Shown piece after piece: positions 12,389 to 25,775 of a DNA stretch of 64,000 nt (positions are counted from its first letter, which is position 1; the number at the start of each line of letters is the position of its first letter). A model generated the notes under the pieces. It was given only the letters and a program-made list of their open reading frames with translations, was not told where the DNA came from and searched no databases. The translations under genes were made by a program, and so were the position numbers. Origin of the DNA: Capniomyces stellatus (Eukaryota > Kickxellomycota > Harpellomycetes > Harpellales > Legeriomycetaceae); assembly GCA_001661515.1 (NCBI GenBank), contig LUVW01000002.1, positions 689,850 through 753,849 of the forward strand. The letters run 5' to 3'.

Positions 12389-15300
12389 TCATAATTTAAA
12401 ACTGTTTACTTTAAGCAGCAGAAATGTCGTGTTTAACGGGGGACAAACCAAAATAGGAGAAGCAAAGCTAGGCTGGTGAAGCTGATAATGGGAGTGCGAT
12501 TCAGAGTGTGAATCTGATTGTAGTTGCGAGTGCAAATACGGTATCGACGTAGTTGCCCAACTTGAATTTAAAAGTTTATCATCGCCGTTATCATCACCGA
12601 TGCCGTTACTTTTATTGATGTCATTGCTATTATTTTTGCCGTTACTGTTGCTATGATCTGGGTCTGAAATCAATTTTTTATTACGGTTGGGGTCGCCATT
12701 ATTGTTGGCACTCGGCTGGTCATGGTCATGATTATTACTGTAACCGTGACGGCTCGGATGTGCGCGTTTATGCTTGATAATGTCACTGGTTAGATCGGGA
12801 ACGGAATCTGAATCAGATAAATGGGCAAATTCAAATATCGTGCCGTACACATCAGGTTTTGGTAAATTTGAGGTATTAAAGTTGCGGTGGATTGGTTTTT
12901 GGTGTTGGTTTTGGTCGACATACTTTGATTTTTGGTGTTCGTTTAAAAGCTGGTTCCCAACTATGTATGATTTTTCCAGCCCCAAACTTACACTGCGACC
13001 ACCATTGGCTAGATTATACGATTGGCCGGGTTTATCGGTGTGGCTAGCAAACTCGTTGATATCGTTACTGTTATTACTATAATTATCGGTACTATTGCCA
13101 TTGCTGCTGTTATTGTTAACATTGTTATTATTGGTGGTCGTTGGTTCCTTGCTGTAAAATTCTGCTGTCTTGTTGGGTTTGAACGAGTGGCTTGAAAGCG
13201 AATTTGAGATTGAATGTGTGTTGATTTTGCTTCTAGTGTTAAGAAGCTTTATCATGTACGACTTTAGACTGTTTGATCTGCCAATTTTGTTTGGCTTCTT
13301 CAGAAAATCCGCAGAGTGCATACCACCAAGTTCGGTGCTTGGCTTGACGTTGACTTTGTTGATGTATTTGTACTCTTTTTCAGAATCTTCGCAAATTAAA
13401 AGCTCTTTTTTGGTGTAGTCAAAATAACTACGGCCCTCAAACACCCGTTGTTGGTCGATCTGTTCGCTTTTGGTGTGATTGGTGTACGAAACCAATGGGC
13501 TTATGTAGCTTTTGTCGTGACTTTTAAGCCTTTCTGTGGGCTTGGATATGAACCCAGATGTGTTGGACTCCTCCTTGTTCAAGTTTGAACGGCCAATATG
13601 GTCGGGCTCTTGCTCTGCATTGTTGGGGAAGGTGTAGAATCTAGTTGCTAGCTTGCTGCTCTGGTGTAGCTCATTGAGCATATCGCTGGCGCTACTCGTC
13701 TCGGACAATACTTCAGAGCTGGAGTTCAGATTGAAGTTTGAGACAGAGTCGTGCGATGCATTCACATACTCAAACCCTGGAATATCATGTAATAAACTGT
13801 CATCGTCATCATTTTTGGCTTTACTCTTTATAAAGTCAAAATAAACACCATCTAAACAAATCAAATCAAATCAAACCAAAAATCATAAATTTATTAGTAC
13901 CCAATAATTAACAACAACAAACAATGATAATACCAGCAGTAATTTGTGCATTATATTTTTATACTTGCTTGGGAACATCAGTGGGTCCTTGATTCGCTGA
14001 GCAAAACTGAAAAGTGGTGCGTAATACAAAAGAGCCACCAAAACATCCAAAAGCCCATTAACAAAAATCACGGCCAATCTCCTCTATAGACAGGACAAAA
14101 TAGTAGAATATTTGCGTTACGGTACATGAAAGGTAGAGCTAAGACTCATTGAGCATTTTAAGCAAAAAATAAATAAATAAATAATATTGGCATAGTTTTT
14201 GGAAGCGCTGCAATAAAAAAAAAAACGCTGGAGAAAATAAATAGGGAAAGCGGAGACTTACAGTAACAAAAGAAATGTAATAGACAACAACAGTGGGCAG
14301 CAAGTATGTCAGCAAGGTAAACAGGATTGTTCCAAGCAGCAGCTGGTCCAGGTTGTAGTCACAACTGTCAATCCGTCTTCTCAACGGGTTGACTTTTTTG
14401 CCCCTAAACAGGTTGAATAGTGAGTGTAGAGTCAACAGCTGCCAATGAAAGATCCTTGCAGCCACCATATAAAACCAGTATGTGTGTAGCGTTGCTATTG
14501 AGAGCACATCGGACAGAATTGTCAGCTGCATTGTTATTCCAAATATTCCTGACCAACCAATTGCAATTACAACAGGGTAGGTGTATACTATCAGGGGTCT
14601 AAACATTACTATTTAAAGTCAGATAAAAGCAGCAAATAATGAAATGGTTTAGTAACATTTTGTATATTTGAGCAAATTAAAAATGAGTAAATTAAAAAAA
14701 AAAAGTCCAACACTAGGGTAGAAGAGAATAAATGCGTGAAAATAGGCTTACTTTTCCAAAACCGAATCAACCAAATAAACAACTCGCCCAAAAACTCGCC
14801 CAGTTTGTCGTTAAGCTTCAGACCAGCAGGCTGGCTACGCAGCCAAAGCAGTCCATTTTCCAGAGAGGTGATGGTATAACCGCCAATTAGCCATTTAGAC
14901 ATTTTAACAACCAAATCAACGTTTAAAACTAGTATAATCCCCATCAAACAACCAAGTATTATATCCACCATGCTTATCCAAACTCTATTCCAAAAGCTAA
15001 ACAAGATCAACAGGTTGTGCACCAAAGAAAAATGGTTAGCAATGGATTAAAAAGACATGTAAATAACTACAAACAGTCAGAATATTCTAAACAAGAAAAC
15101 GAGCTTACTCAAAGTACTGTGCGTGTTCTGAAGCATTCAAGTCGCATTTAGACTGCTTGGTTATTTTATAAACTCTTATTCCATAAACAATCTGATTCAG
15201 CCGCAGATCTATTTGTTGGGCTAAAAGTGCATGTATAAAGACAGGTTGGCCATAAGCAAAGAGCAAAGCAAAGAAATAAGGTAGAAATAAGGTAAAAATA

Positions 15301-16786
15301 GTAATAATAAAAAAAAAAGAAACTAATTAATGGGTTTACTGTAATCAATAAAACTAACCTATTCCAATGACATCGACTAGTGGGTACCCCATAATGCTGC
15401 CCGCTAAACACTGCTGAATTTTAGACACAACCAAGAGTATTTGGTCCTCATACATGAACTTTTCAACCGGTAAACTCGAAGGATCAACAATGTTGGTTGG
15501 CAAGGAAGAATTAGAGTTTTGGCTGATTAAATCCAACGTTCTATTGACAGACCCAGATAGATTGACCTATAACCAATAGTAATAACATTAACAATAGTAT
15601 TAGTATTAGTGGTGGTATTTGTGGTAATTAATTGATTAATGTTAAAAAATAAAAGAAAATAAAGAGAAAATGAGAGTGAGAGAGGAGGTTATGAGTGGAA
15701 GGTCAAAATCAAGTAAACATTGGTAGAGTAAAGCAAACATAATTACGTATTTCAAGACTTTGGATAGGTGTAGTCCATGGTCCAGTTGAGTGTGGTTGGG
15801 GCTATTGATCATTGAGAGTTTAATGCCTGACGAAGTATAGAATCTCATCGAGGAAAACGAGTATTGTTGATAAGATATAAAAGTGACGCGATCAACAAGG
15901 CTGTCCAAGCCAACACTTAGGCCTCTAAGAAAACAACGAGGTAGGTAAACGGTGTTAGTGATATTTGTACAGGAAACAAAAAAAATTAAAAAATTAAAAA
16001 AAAAAACTGGAAATCAACTATTCAAAGTCAAAAAGTGAAATTGATTGAAGGAAAATGAAAAATAAAGCAGAGAAAAAAAAAACGTTGATGGGTAAATTAA
16101 AAGTAAGATGGTTTATAGGTAGTGTGCACAAGGCTTACCTAACAAATGGAGTCTCCAGGCTATCACAAGTGCAGATGTTAGCCCAAATGCTGCAGTTATT
16201 GGGATGTGGTAGTTTGTAAGTTGATTGGTGAGAGTAAGATGAGTCGGAGTCGTAGTCGAGGCCACATAAAACACCGACGATTTTGGGTGGATTGGCGAAT
16301 AGAGAGGCGTAGTTGGACTCGAGAGTTTTTAGGCTGTCTATATGCTGTAGCTCCTAAAGTTACAATAATGAGGAAATGAAATATTTAGCAAAGGTTTATG
16401 GGTTTAGTAGAAGAGCAAAAGAAGAAGAAAATACATGTAATTGAGATATGTGGAAAGTAAAGAAGAAAGCGGTTATGATATGACTAGTGTGTGTGTGTGT
16501 GAAAGGGGAGGGGGAAGGGGGAAGGATGGAGGGTGGGATATTTAGTTACTTGGGCTAGTTATTGCCGTTTATATTATAATTTTAAATAAATATTTCATTC
16601 CGTTTTTTCGTCTATTATATATTTTTTTTGACTTACCAGGACACCAGCTATAACGAGGTCAGAGTTTCCAACCAACCAACCGATCAAAACACCAGATTGG
16701 TTGGGGCTGATGATATTGTATGGCCAGTAGATTTTGACTGATTGGATGTCCGAGTTAAGTTCGGACTTGGACACATGGTCATCCAT
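12389..16786 (-). CDS. GPI1: GPI-GlcNAc transferase subunit Gpi1/PIG-Q with long C-terminal extension
   Basis: Nine exons on the minus strand: 16637-16786, 16139-16353, 15747-15924, 15359-15566, 15109-15220, 14752-14996, 14262-14608, 13969-14083 and 12389-13851 give 1010 residues. PIG-Q signatures: an N-terminal YWPYNII..GVLIGW, then VWISMVDI, PAGLKLNDKLGEFLG, and LFRGKKVNPLRRRIDS followed by DYNLDQLLLGT; several transmembrane helices follow. Gpi1 stabilises the ER complex that starts GPI-anchor synthesis by moving GlcNAc to phosphatidylinositol. Intron 8 (13852-13968) has a GC donor (GCAAGT) and gives DPLMFPNGVYFDF, matching the family. The last about 488 residues are Ser/Asn/Asp-rich, low in conservation, and not typical of PIG-Q; the open frame supports them as coding. 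Confidence 0.9.
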
Positions 16787-16847
16787 GATATTTGTGTATA
16801 GTGTGAGTGTGTGTTGAGAGACTTGTGCAAGTATGGATATAAGAACA

Positions 16848-17593
16848 CTAGAAACTTCCTCTTCTTTTTAGATTTTCTCTTGCGGATGATCGGTATTTAA
16901 AGCTGATGTTCTACAAGAAACAAAAACAAAAACAAAAACAAAAACAAAAACAAAAACAAAAAAAACAAAGACGATATGGCTTTAGTTCTAGTTCTAGTTC
17001 TGGCTTAATGGAGAAGGGATGCGAGAAGATAAGGTAGAGAGAACAGTGATAATAATAATAATATTGTATATATATGTTGTTTTTTTTTTTAGGGTAAAAG
17101 TGTATAAACCAAAGTGTTACTTTGTTCGCTTCGCGTTCAGCAATACGCTCAAGTGGCCACAAAAACAATGCAACAAGACAAGAGATGCCAAGAAAAGTCA
17201 ATCCAACTCTTTCCTACAATAATAACAACAGCAAAAAAAAAAAAAGAACCGCAAACATTTTTTTTTTTCAATTTACCTCAAAACAAATTAAACAGAAACA
17301 GAAACAGATACACTGTGTGCTATTCCTTGGTATGTTCAAGATTCTTGCAAGTTACCAACAACAAATTGGAATTACTGCTTGAAAATAATATCAAGAACAA
17401 TATCAATGATAATAAAAAGTAGTATTTTTTTTTGTTGGATGTTTGGTGGATTTTTATGGCTTACAATTATCGACAAGAGAGCAACTTTAGTTTCAATGTC
17501 CAAGTAGAGCCTCTTTAAATTCAACAAATCCAAATGCCTCGTAAAATAACCGATTGCGAATGCTATTAAAAGCAAATTTAACTCTTGTTGCAT
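16848..17593 (-). CDS. Small two-helix membrane protein, unknown family
   Basis: Three exons on the minus strand, 17465-17593, 17121-17213 and 16848-16910, all joined in phase 0, encode 94 residues. The protein starts MQQELNLLLIAFAIGYF, has a second helix VGLTFLGISCLVALFLWPL (about 46-64), and ends in a basic, hydrophilic tail (SSARENLKRRGSF). Charged residues RHLDLLNLKRLYLDIETK separate the helices. I could not match it to a known family; an ER or mitochondrial inner-membrane accessory protein is possible. Its stop codon lies only 61 bp upstream of the GPI1 start on the same strand, so the two genes are in very tight tandem. Splice sites are canonical (GTAAGC/TAG, GTAACA/TAG). Confidence 0.65.
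16918..16966. repeat. (AAAAAC)n hexanucleotide tract
   Basis: About eight AAAAAC units. On the minus strand this reads (TTTTTG)n directly ahead of the last acceptor of the 94-residue gene, where it would serve as its pyrimidine tract. Confidence 0.9.
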
Positions 17594-18131
17594 TTACGTT
17601 GCCTGCTTCAAGTGTTTACCGAAAAAAAAAATAAGTAATCGCTTTATATCTTTATCTTTTAAATTTTGAACTAGATTCTCTTCTTATTTAATTTCTAGGT
17701 TGCATTCTTTGTTCCGTCAAGTCGTGAAAGTGTCGAATTGCCCAGGATGATTTATTTGCTTGTTTTTTTACTTGCAACAGTTTATTCGAGTTATTTCAAT
17801 AACAATGAACAAGAAGTAGAAAAGAGGGAAAATGGAAAAAAAATTGGAAATTTATCAATGAAATCAAATTGCTAAACAATCAACCCAATGTATAATATTA
17901 CTTTTACTTTGTATTTCTGTTTTTTTTTTTGTTAGTATCAACAGAACCAAATACTTGTAGATGAATTGAAATTGAAGAGTGATAGATAATAAAAAGTCAA
18001 AAAAGTTGATATATAAATGTATAACAATACTAGAAGCAACAATGAATATAAAGCTAGAAACAAAAAAAATAAAATAAAATGAAATAAAATAAAAAGTATC
18101 AAAGTAGCAGCCTTGTTTTTTTGCATTTAAA
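17594..18131. other. Spacer between the 94-residue gene and XMAP215
   Basis: AT-rich. It holds the upstream region of the small membrane-protein gene and the XMAP215 3' flank, with several T runs. No further gene was seen. Confidence 0.5.
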
Positions 18132-20206
18132 TCAAGCTCTCTTGCTCCTCATCATATCCAATCTAGCTTTCAAATCACCAAGATTCCGGGACAAATTGGC
18201 ATTACCAATCAAACCAGAGCTAATGCTGGAACTAATGTTGGAACTAATGTTGGAGCCAATAGGGCTGTTTCTCAAGGCAGAAGAACCAACTGGCAAATCC
18301 ACATCCATTCCTTCTTCACGACGAATACCACTACTTTTACCAAAATGGCGTTCACCTAACCCATAATTGCTATTACTAGCATGGCTACTGGAATTGCTAA
18401 TGCTGCTGGAATTGCTAGCCACTCTTCTTACGTCATCCTGTTCAACAACAGTTGTGGTTTTTAGCTGTTGGGCGACAGGAAACCGGTTCAAATCTATTTT
18501 GGCCACACCATCGGAAATGCTGCTGTTCCGCTTTGTAATATAGGGAGCATAACTTGTTCTGTTCCCACCAAACTCACCGCCTGAACCCATCCCGGCTACA
18601 CTGTTGATTAGCCCATACCGGCTCTGTTGATTTGACGATCTTGGCAAGTCGTCAACTGAGCTACCACCACCACTGCTGTTGCTGTAGGCGTTGGAGCCCA
18701 GGTTGGAGTGCAGGTTGGAGTGCAGGCCGGATCCCAGACTAGAGTAATGGTCGGTTGGACCAGACTCAAAGGAATCGCAGTGCATCAATTCTTCCCACAT
18801 CTGGGCACTCGGAATAGAGCGGGTGTACTTGTAAATGTACGAAATCACAACGCTTTTAGGCAGCAATGCCTGAATAGCGGATTTCACGCCATTTTCACGA
18901 TCAGCACTAATACGGCCAAGGTCAATGAGGTTGGGGTGGTCAGATGAGCACTGGCTAACTACACGGCCAACATACCGCCAGCACTCGGATTCCAGTGATG
19001 TGACAATTGAGTGCAGCAGGGACTTGACAGTCCGCATTGGAGCGTTGCCAAACAGATACACGCTTTCGTCCTTGCGCATGTCCCACTCCTTCTCGCTCAC
19101 ACTTGAAAAAAACATATGAATCGACAAAAGCACCCTATCTACTTGGAAACGGGATGGATTAGCTGCCATACTGTTCAGGTCCTCAGGCACCCGCTTAATC
19201 AGCCTCCACAAACACCGCTGCACAATGTCAATAAACTTTCGCTTTGCTACAAACACTGGGCTGACGTCGTTTGCCGATAATGGCTTGCGGACCGACTTCT
19301 CAAACAGTTGCAGCATCAACACATACACCATTGTTGGCTGGCAGCACCGGATTATGTCATTGAGCAGCGAGTTTATCGTACGCACAAACGACCCCTCGTT
19401 AGGCGACAGCTCGGTCATGCACCTGACCAATGAATCAAAAACCAGCGTTGTTCCGCTAACGTCAAAATTCATTGCCCACCTGCTCTCCTCAAACAGCTCC
19501 GCCAACGCTGAAAGCACCGACACACGCAGAGCCTCAACCACCTTGTACTCTGCTGACAAGTGGTCGTACATTGCTGAAAACGCCCACTGAACCTGTTTCG
19601 ACAGCAACGCCGCCAGCTTGTTCAGGTTTTCTGAAACCAGGTCAATCCCACACCTATCGTTTCTTGCCCGGATATCCAAAACCATCTTTATCAACCCATC
19701 CAAAGCCTCGCCAGACGCCCTATAATTCTCAACCGACAACGTATCCATAATTCTCTCCAACTCTCTGGTATAATCCCTTTCGCTCTCATTCCTATTTGGC
19801 TGCTGTTGCTGGCTAGAAACCCTTCTGCCTGAATACTCTTCAAAGTCGTCTTCCTCCCCACCTCCACCTCTGCCCATACTACTACTGTCGTTGTTGTTAC
19901 TATAGTCGCTATGTATTGCACTATTTCTCAAATTTGGCGAGTTTAACGTACTTGGCATAGCGTTTGAGGGTACTTTGCCAGAAAACGTTGGCAAAACCAA
20001 TGACCCATACACAGACTCTCTCCCCAAGTTTCTACCCACATCTCGGTCTCCCAAACCGCCAAAGCTGCCCAAACTGCTTGGGTTTAAGCTGTGTCTTGGT
20101 GGATTAGCCATGTTCAAGTTTTGTTGACTGTGTTTCATTGGACTAAGATTAGACCTCATAGGCTGGTTCAGACCACCACCAATACCACTACTATTATTGT
20201 TGTTGG

Positions 20207-20237
<31 letters not shown>

Positions 20238-20483
20238 GGCGCCTAGATGTTGAGGCATCAATGAATTTCGGATTCTTGGATTGGATGGCGTCCCAGTTAG
20301 ACCCCGTCTTGCACCACCAGGTGTGTTCCCCCCACCACTAGATACGCTGTTGCTGTTTGAAACAGGCGACAATGGAGGCTGTTGGCCAACTGACCCTGAA
20401 CTGATTCTTGGCGACATTGGGTTTAGATGAGTAGATCTACCAATACCACCAGCCATTGAGCTAACAGGTCTGTGATTCCCTGC

Positions 20484-20521
<38 letters not shown>

Positions 20522-23500
20522 TAGTATTTACACCAACAGTGGCCAGTTCGGACCTTTTGATTCTTTCCTGCAGCATGTTTTTCTCCTTTTCCGCAATGTT
20601 TCCCACGAGCTTCCACAGTTCCGCCTCGCCACCATTCAGCTGAGTTCCAACAGCGACCAAACAGTTCAGACTGCTGACTCGCACGTTGTTGTCCCTGTCC
20701 TTGATGTGCTGGGCAATCAACGGAACCAGCTTGTTTGGCTGCTGACACACTGCAATCAGTCCCAGCCCGCCGTTTTTCCTGCCCATCAAAAACGTCAAAC
20801 TCTCCAATGACTCCTGTCGCATCCGCGCGTTCCGGTTGCTCTTCAGTCCAATGTCAACTATCATCCCAAACAGCTTGGATGGCGGGTACAGCTTGGCCAT
20901 ACTTATGGTCAAAATTGCTCTAACCCTAACCCTAACAGGTTCCTTTGCATCACCCAGACGAATAATCAGGTGCGGAATCAGCAAGTTCGCCTCATAGTCG
21001 CTCAGCTGGTTTCCAGACCGCAAAATCAACTCCAACAGGTTCCCAACCAGCTCCAAACTCTTCAGCACCGGGTTTGGCTGTGTGTCGTACAATCTGACGC
21101 TTATGTACTTGAACAGCAGGTCCAGATTGGCAAACACACTGTCGCTCAGGTACTCGTCATGCAGCCCATACTTGTCTCCTACTATGTTGGGATTCGACAC
21201 AAACTCGTCCAGCAAACTCAGCCCGTTCAGGTAGTCTCTGTCCTTGTAGTGGCCCTGCGAAAACAACATGGCTATCACCTCTGAGCTAAAATGCGCATTC
21301 ATCTGCTCATTCAGTCCTGCCACCAAATCAGGTCTGGGCGCCTCCGAGAACTGCCACTTACCCGCTCCTATTCCGCCCCCACCCATTTCCCGTCTTGCCC
21401 TCATTTCCTTGTTCCTGAGGTCGCTTGTCGTTATTGGCGGCTGGGCTCCCCTACTACTTACTCCCCTACTCATATCTGCTGTGTGCTCGCCGCCACTCTG
21501 CGCCGACCCCGTTGACATTCTTGACAATGGCCGCATCTGGGGGCTTGACGGCCTGTTTAGTCCTGCTCCTCTTCTCAGCACGTTTACCGGTCTTCTCAGC
21601 CCCACCACCCCGCCTGTATTCGAGCTGCCTGTGGCTGCTGAGCTTGGGTTTAAGCTTGAACCTGAACTTGAACCTGAACTTGAATTTGAACTTGAACTAA
21701 TGTTTGACATTGAGGGCACTCCTAGTCGAGGTCTTGGCTTTTCAGCTGAAATTGTGCTCTTTGGTCTTTGCGCTGCCATTGACTGCCTCGCCTGGCCTGC
21801 ACTGCCTCTTTGGTCACTTGCTGCCTGTGGGATCTGCTGGCCTATCAAGTCAGACGCCGTCATCACCTTGTTTCTACTGGCCAGCTTTTTGATCCCTTGC
21901 TTGTCGCCTGCACCGTGCGAGCCGCCTGAGGCTGAAGACTTGGGCTGTAAAGTGTCAATCAGTCCTTTAACTGACTGCAGCGCTGCACCTTTAAGCGATG
22001 AAGAGCACCGGTCACGTACTTCATCAAACCCAACCACTCCCATTATGTGTCCCGTCACCAGTAAGGCGTACTTTCTGACATCGCTGTTTCTGTCTTGCAA
22101 ACAGCTGAACAGAATCACCACCAACCCACCCAAACTGCCCGCCAGCTCCTGCATATCTTCGCTGCTCTTCTTGCTGATCTCATCAAGCGTGCTGTTCAAC
22201 CAGAACAGAAGCTCTTTTCGCAGCTCGGGCGAGTCGTTCGCCAGGCTGGCTGGTGCCGACTGCAGAATCGTGTCCACTGCCCTAATCCCGCACCCTGCAA
22301 AACTCACCAGCGCCGACACTGCCGCCTGTCTCACATTGGTCTTTTTGTCTGCCAGACAGTTCATTGTCTGCGAACTCACTATCCTCAAGAACCGCTCAAA
22401 CGGCGGTCCCATGCTAACTGCAAACAGTTCCAGCAACCCCAACGCCTGCGCAATCAGATTCTTGTTACTATCATTCAGCCTACCCTTCAGCCCCGCGACC
22501 AACTCGTTTGGAATGTTTGGCGTGATTCTTTTGTTTGATCCCTCCAGCAGTGCCTGGATCGAATCCAGTGTTTCCTTGCGGATTTTCCAGTTGGCATCCC
22601 CAAGGTTTTTCAATACTGCCGAGGTAATCTTGGGTCCCAGGTCAACTCTTGGGAACAATTCATCCAGCATATCGTCGCCATCGCCCCCATCACCTCCACC
22701 GCCTCCTGAGCCGCCTCCCGCACCACTCCCGCCCTTCCCTGCTGCCTTTGACCCACCTGCCCCCCCGCCGCCGTCTCCTGATCCAGGCTGTGTTCTTGTG
22801 ACCTCTGGAGGCGGCTCGTTTTTGACCTTTTCAAACTCTGCCTCAAGCAGCTGCATTAGCTGCGGGTTTATGTCTCCTATCAGCCCGGTTATCGCTGGCC
22901 CTATAAACCGCCTCAACGTCCCCATCAGCGCAACTGCTCTCGATCTGACCTGTGCGTTGCTGCTTCCAAGCCCCGACGCCTTGGTGAAGTCCACCAGCGC
23001 CTTCAACCCCAGCCTAGCCGTCCCAAACTCCAGCAGAATCTGGTCCAGCCACCCCAGACTGTCAGCCAGCACCTTGGGTGACTTTTGCTTTGCCATAGAC
23101 TCGATTGTTTGCTGCAAAACAAACCTGAGCCCCAGCCGCTCAGCCATTGCACATAACGCATTGCCCGCATGTCCCTTCAGCTTGATGTCCCCCAGCTTCT
23201 CCACCAAAAACGGAATCGACAACGCTGCTGCTCCCGAGTTGAACCTCTCGCACTCCTCAGCCATCCACTGGATAATTCCGTATACTCCCCCATTCACTTG
23301 GAAGTTGCTCTCCTTCCACCCTGGCTTCTTTGAGAGCTGCCTGATAATTAGCTCAGGCTCCAGCTCTGTCTGGTGCTTCTCGTTGCCCATCAGACTCTCC
23401 TTGAGCCCCACAATCCCATCCAGCCGCTCCTTCCACTTTGAACTTGCCAGCATCTCCATATATTCTTCCGATATGTACTCCTTGGCTTGTTCTTCTATGT

Positions 23501-25775
23501 CTGCCACATTTGCAAACTTGTACACCACATTATCCCCTGCTGGTCCTCCCGACACTTGTTTTCGTGCCTGCGCATTTACTCCAGTCCCAACTACTGGTTT
23601 TGTTGCTGGTTTTGTTGCTGGTCTCATTTCTGCGTCTGAATCCGCATCTGCTTTTGTACTCGTATCTGTTTTTATTCCTTTTGCTACTGTTGGTGTTGGT
23701 TTCGCGTTTCCACTTGCCCCTTCTCTTGCTGCTTTCTTTTCTGCTGCTGCCTTGGCTGATGCCTCCAACCTCTTACGCAGTGCCGGTGGGATATTACTCG
23801 CTATCCCCGCTGCCTCTCCTCCTGCTTCCTTTACCTCCTCCATCTCTACAGGCTTAGCTCTTTGCCCTGACCCTGACCCTGGTCCCAGTCCTTGTGGCTT
23901 TGGCTGTGTTGATGTCGATGCTGTTGAAGATGACGACGGCTTTTTAGCCATTGCTGCTCCTGCTGCTGCTTTTGGCGCTGCTCTCGGTGGTGGTGCTGCT
24001 GCTGCTGTTGGCATTGCTAGCTTGACTGTTGCCTTCTCATAATACTCCTTCATTTTTGCCTCTCTGTTCTTCTCCATCCCTTCTACAAACGGCCCCATCA
24101 TCTTTTCTCCCACCAGCTTCATCAGCGTGCCTAAAACTTCAACACTTGAATCTCGAACTGTTGCATCTCCGTCCTCAAAACACGGTTTGACCATTCCTAC
24201 ATACTCTTTTATCTGTGCTTTGTTTGGCCGTGTTGGCGTTGTTGACAAACACTGCGTGAAAAACTTCAGTGCCGACGCTCTGACTTGCGGGTTTTTGCTT
24301 GCAATTCCATACGCTACCACTCCTATAAACTCTCCCAACTGGCTACCTGTCGCCTCAAACGCCGCCACCAGCGCATTTGTCAACGCTCCAACTATATTCG
24401 CCTTCTTTTCCTTCAATCTCTCCATAATCGGTTTCGACACTATGCTTACATACATTGAAAATCCCTTCCTTAGCCCCCTTGCCAGCTTTTCTATACACCC
24501 CGCTGCCAACATCACTACTATTACATTTGTATCACTCATCCTTGCCGCTAAAACATTCACAAACTCTCCATATGACCCCTCGCTATATCGAATCGGCTTC
24601 ATTATCTCCTGCACCTCCTCAAGCGCCTCCTTTCTCTCCTTCCACTTTGCCGATGCCGCCATCTTTGGAAAATCGCTTCGAATCTTTGCCAGTATTTCCA
24701 CTGCATCTGCCAGGTCCCAAGGATCCATCTCTGTGTCCTCTACCATCAATACCTCTCCCCCTTCACCCTCCACCTCCCCCATTACCTCCTCTTCCACTTC
24801 CTCCACTGCCATCTCGCTCCTCAGCAATCTTTGTGCCTTCGCCTTCTCCTTTGGCAGCTTTTCAAATTCCCCTTCCAAATCTCTCAACAGCACTCCATCC
24901 AAATCTCCCAAAAACGTCTTGATCGCCACTCCAACCCATCTGTACAGCTCAACTGCTAATTTTTTCCCCTGTTTTTATTGTTATCATCGTTTTTGTTTAT
25001 TTATCCTTTTCTTTAATCCCAATTCCATTTAGCAACATTTTTTTCAATAAATATAATACTTCAGTTTATTCCTTTTTTTTCCTTTTCTTTTTTTTTTACC
25101 TCTCCACGGATGCCTATATCTTTGTTTCCAAGCGGCTTTGATAAACTTTTGGCAATGGTTTTAATATTTGCATGCTTTGTTCCAAAGTTTCTATCAACAC
25201 AAAAATTACTATTTTAAACACCATCACCACTAACCCATATCCTATACGTCACTAATACTCTACAAATTCAAGCCTAAACCCGCGCCAAGCAATCATACTG
25301 CTTCTGCTTACTCTAAAATCTCTCTGACTGCCGTTACGCACGCTGCAACAGCTTTAGGCTGCTTCATATCAAATCCTGTTATAATTTTGTCAATCACTGG
25401 CTCTGGCGTATCTATCTCGCAATACAGAAGCAACAACTCTGTGCTTTTTGTTTTAATCCCCGCTCTCGTCGAGCCCATACATTTCTCCACCACCCCCGCA
25501 ACCACTTGGTCCCTTGTTCTTGCAGCATTTGGCGCATTCTCCACCCACTTTATCAAGGCCCCTACACCATTTTCCATAGCTGCTACATTTGCATCTGTTA
25601 CCATTTTCTTTAAAAACCCCTCATACTTGTCAAACTGCCCTGCCTCGCTAGCTGGGTCCAAAGTTGTAAACAGCTTTCCAACATCCTCGTATGCTGTCGA
25701 ACGAACCTTCCATATCTTGTGCACTAGTCTGTCCGTCAAAGGCAGCGAAGAGTAATCTTCTTTATCATCCGCCAT
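18132..25775 (-). CDS. XMAP215/Dis1/ch-TOG microtubule polymerase with five TOG domains
   Basis: Three exons on the minus strand, 25312-25775, 25100-25190 and 18132-24968, give 2463 residues. The N-terminus (DYSSLPLTDRLVHKIWKVR) is the classic TOG1 start; splicing the short second exon completes TOG1 through IRGEGKKLAVELYRWVG. I see TOG1 about 10-225, TOG2 269-498, TOG3 683-903, TOG4 953-1193 and TOG5 1388-1653. Linkers are Ser/Gly/Pro/Lys-rich (one run of Thr, one of SG repeats), and a helical C-terminal domain spans about 1918-2252. Repeats show the ASAKWKERKEAL, DANWKIRKETL and SSKWKERLDG helix A pattern that binds tubulin. The family adds tubulin to microtubule plus ends and spindle poles. 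Yeast Stu2 and Alp14 have two TOG domains; this one has the metazoan-like five. It is more GC-rich than its surroundings. Confidence 0.95.

Noticed and set aside
17278..17360. Possible extra exon (ILNIPRNSTQCICFCF) in the 94-residue gene
   Set aside because: Its phase does not agree with the flanking exons, while skipping it joins them exactly in phase 0.
21268..24042. 924-codon open frame antisense to the XMAP215 gene
   Set aside because: The sense strand clearly encodes TOG domains. The antisense frame is open because the locally GC-rich codons rarely give antisense stops, and it has no domain or family sense.
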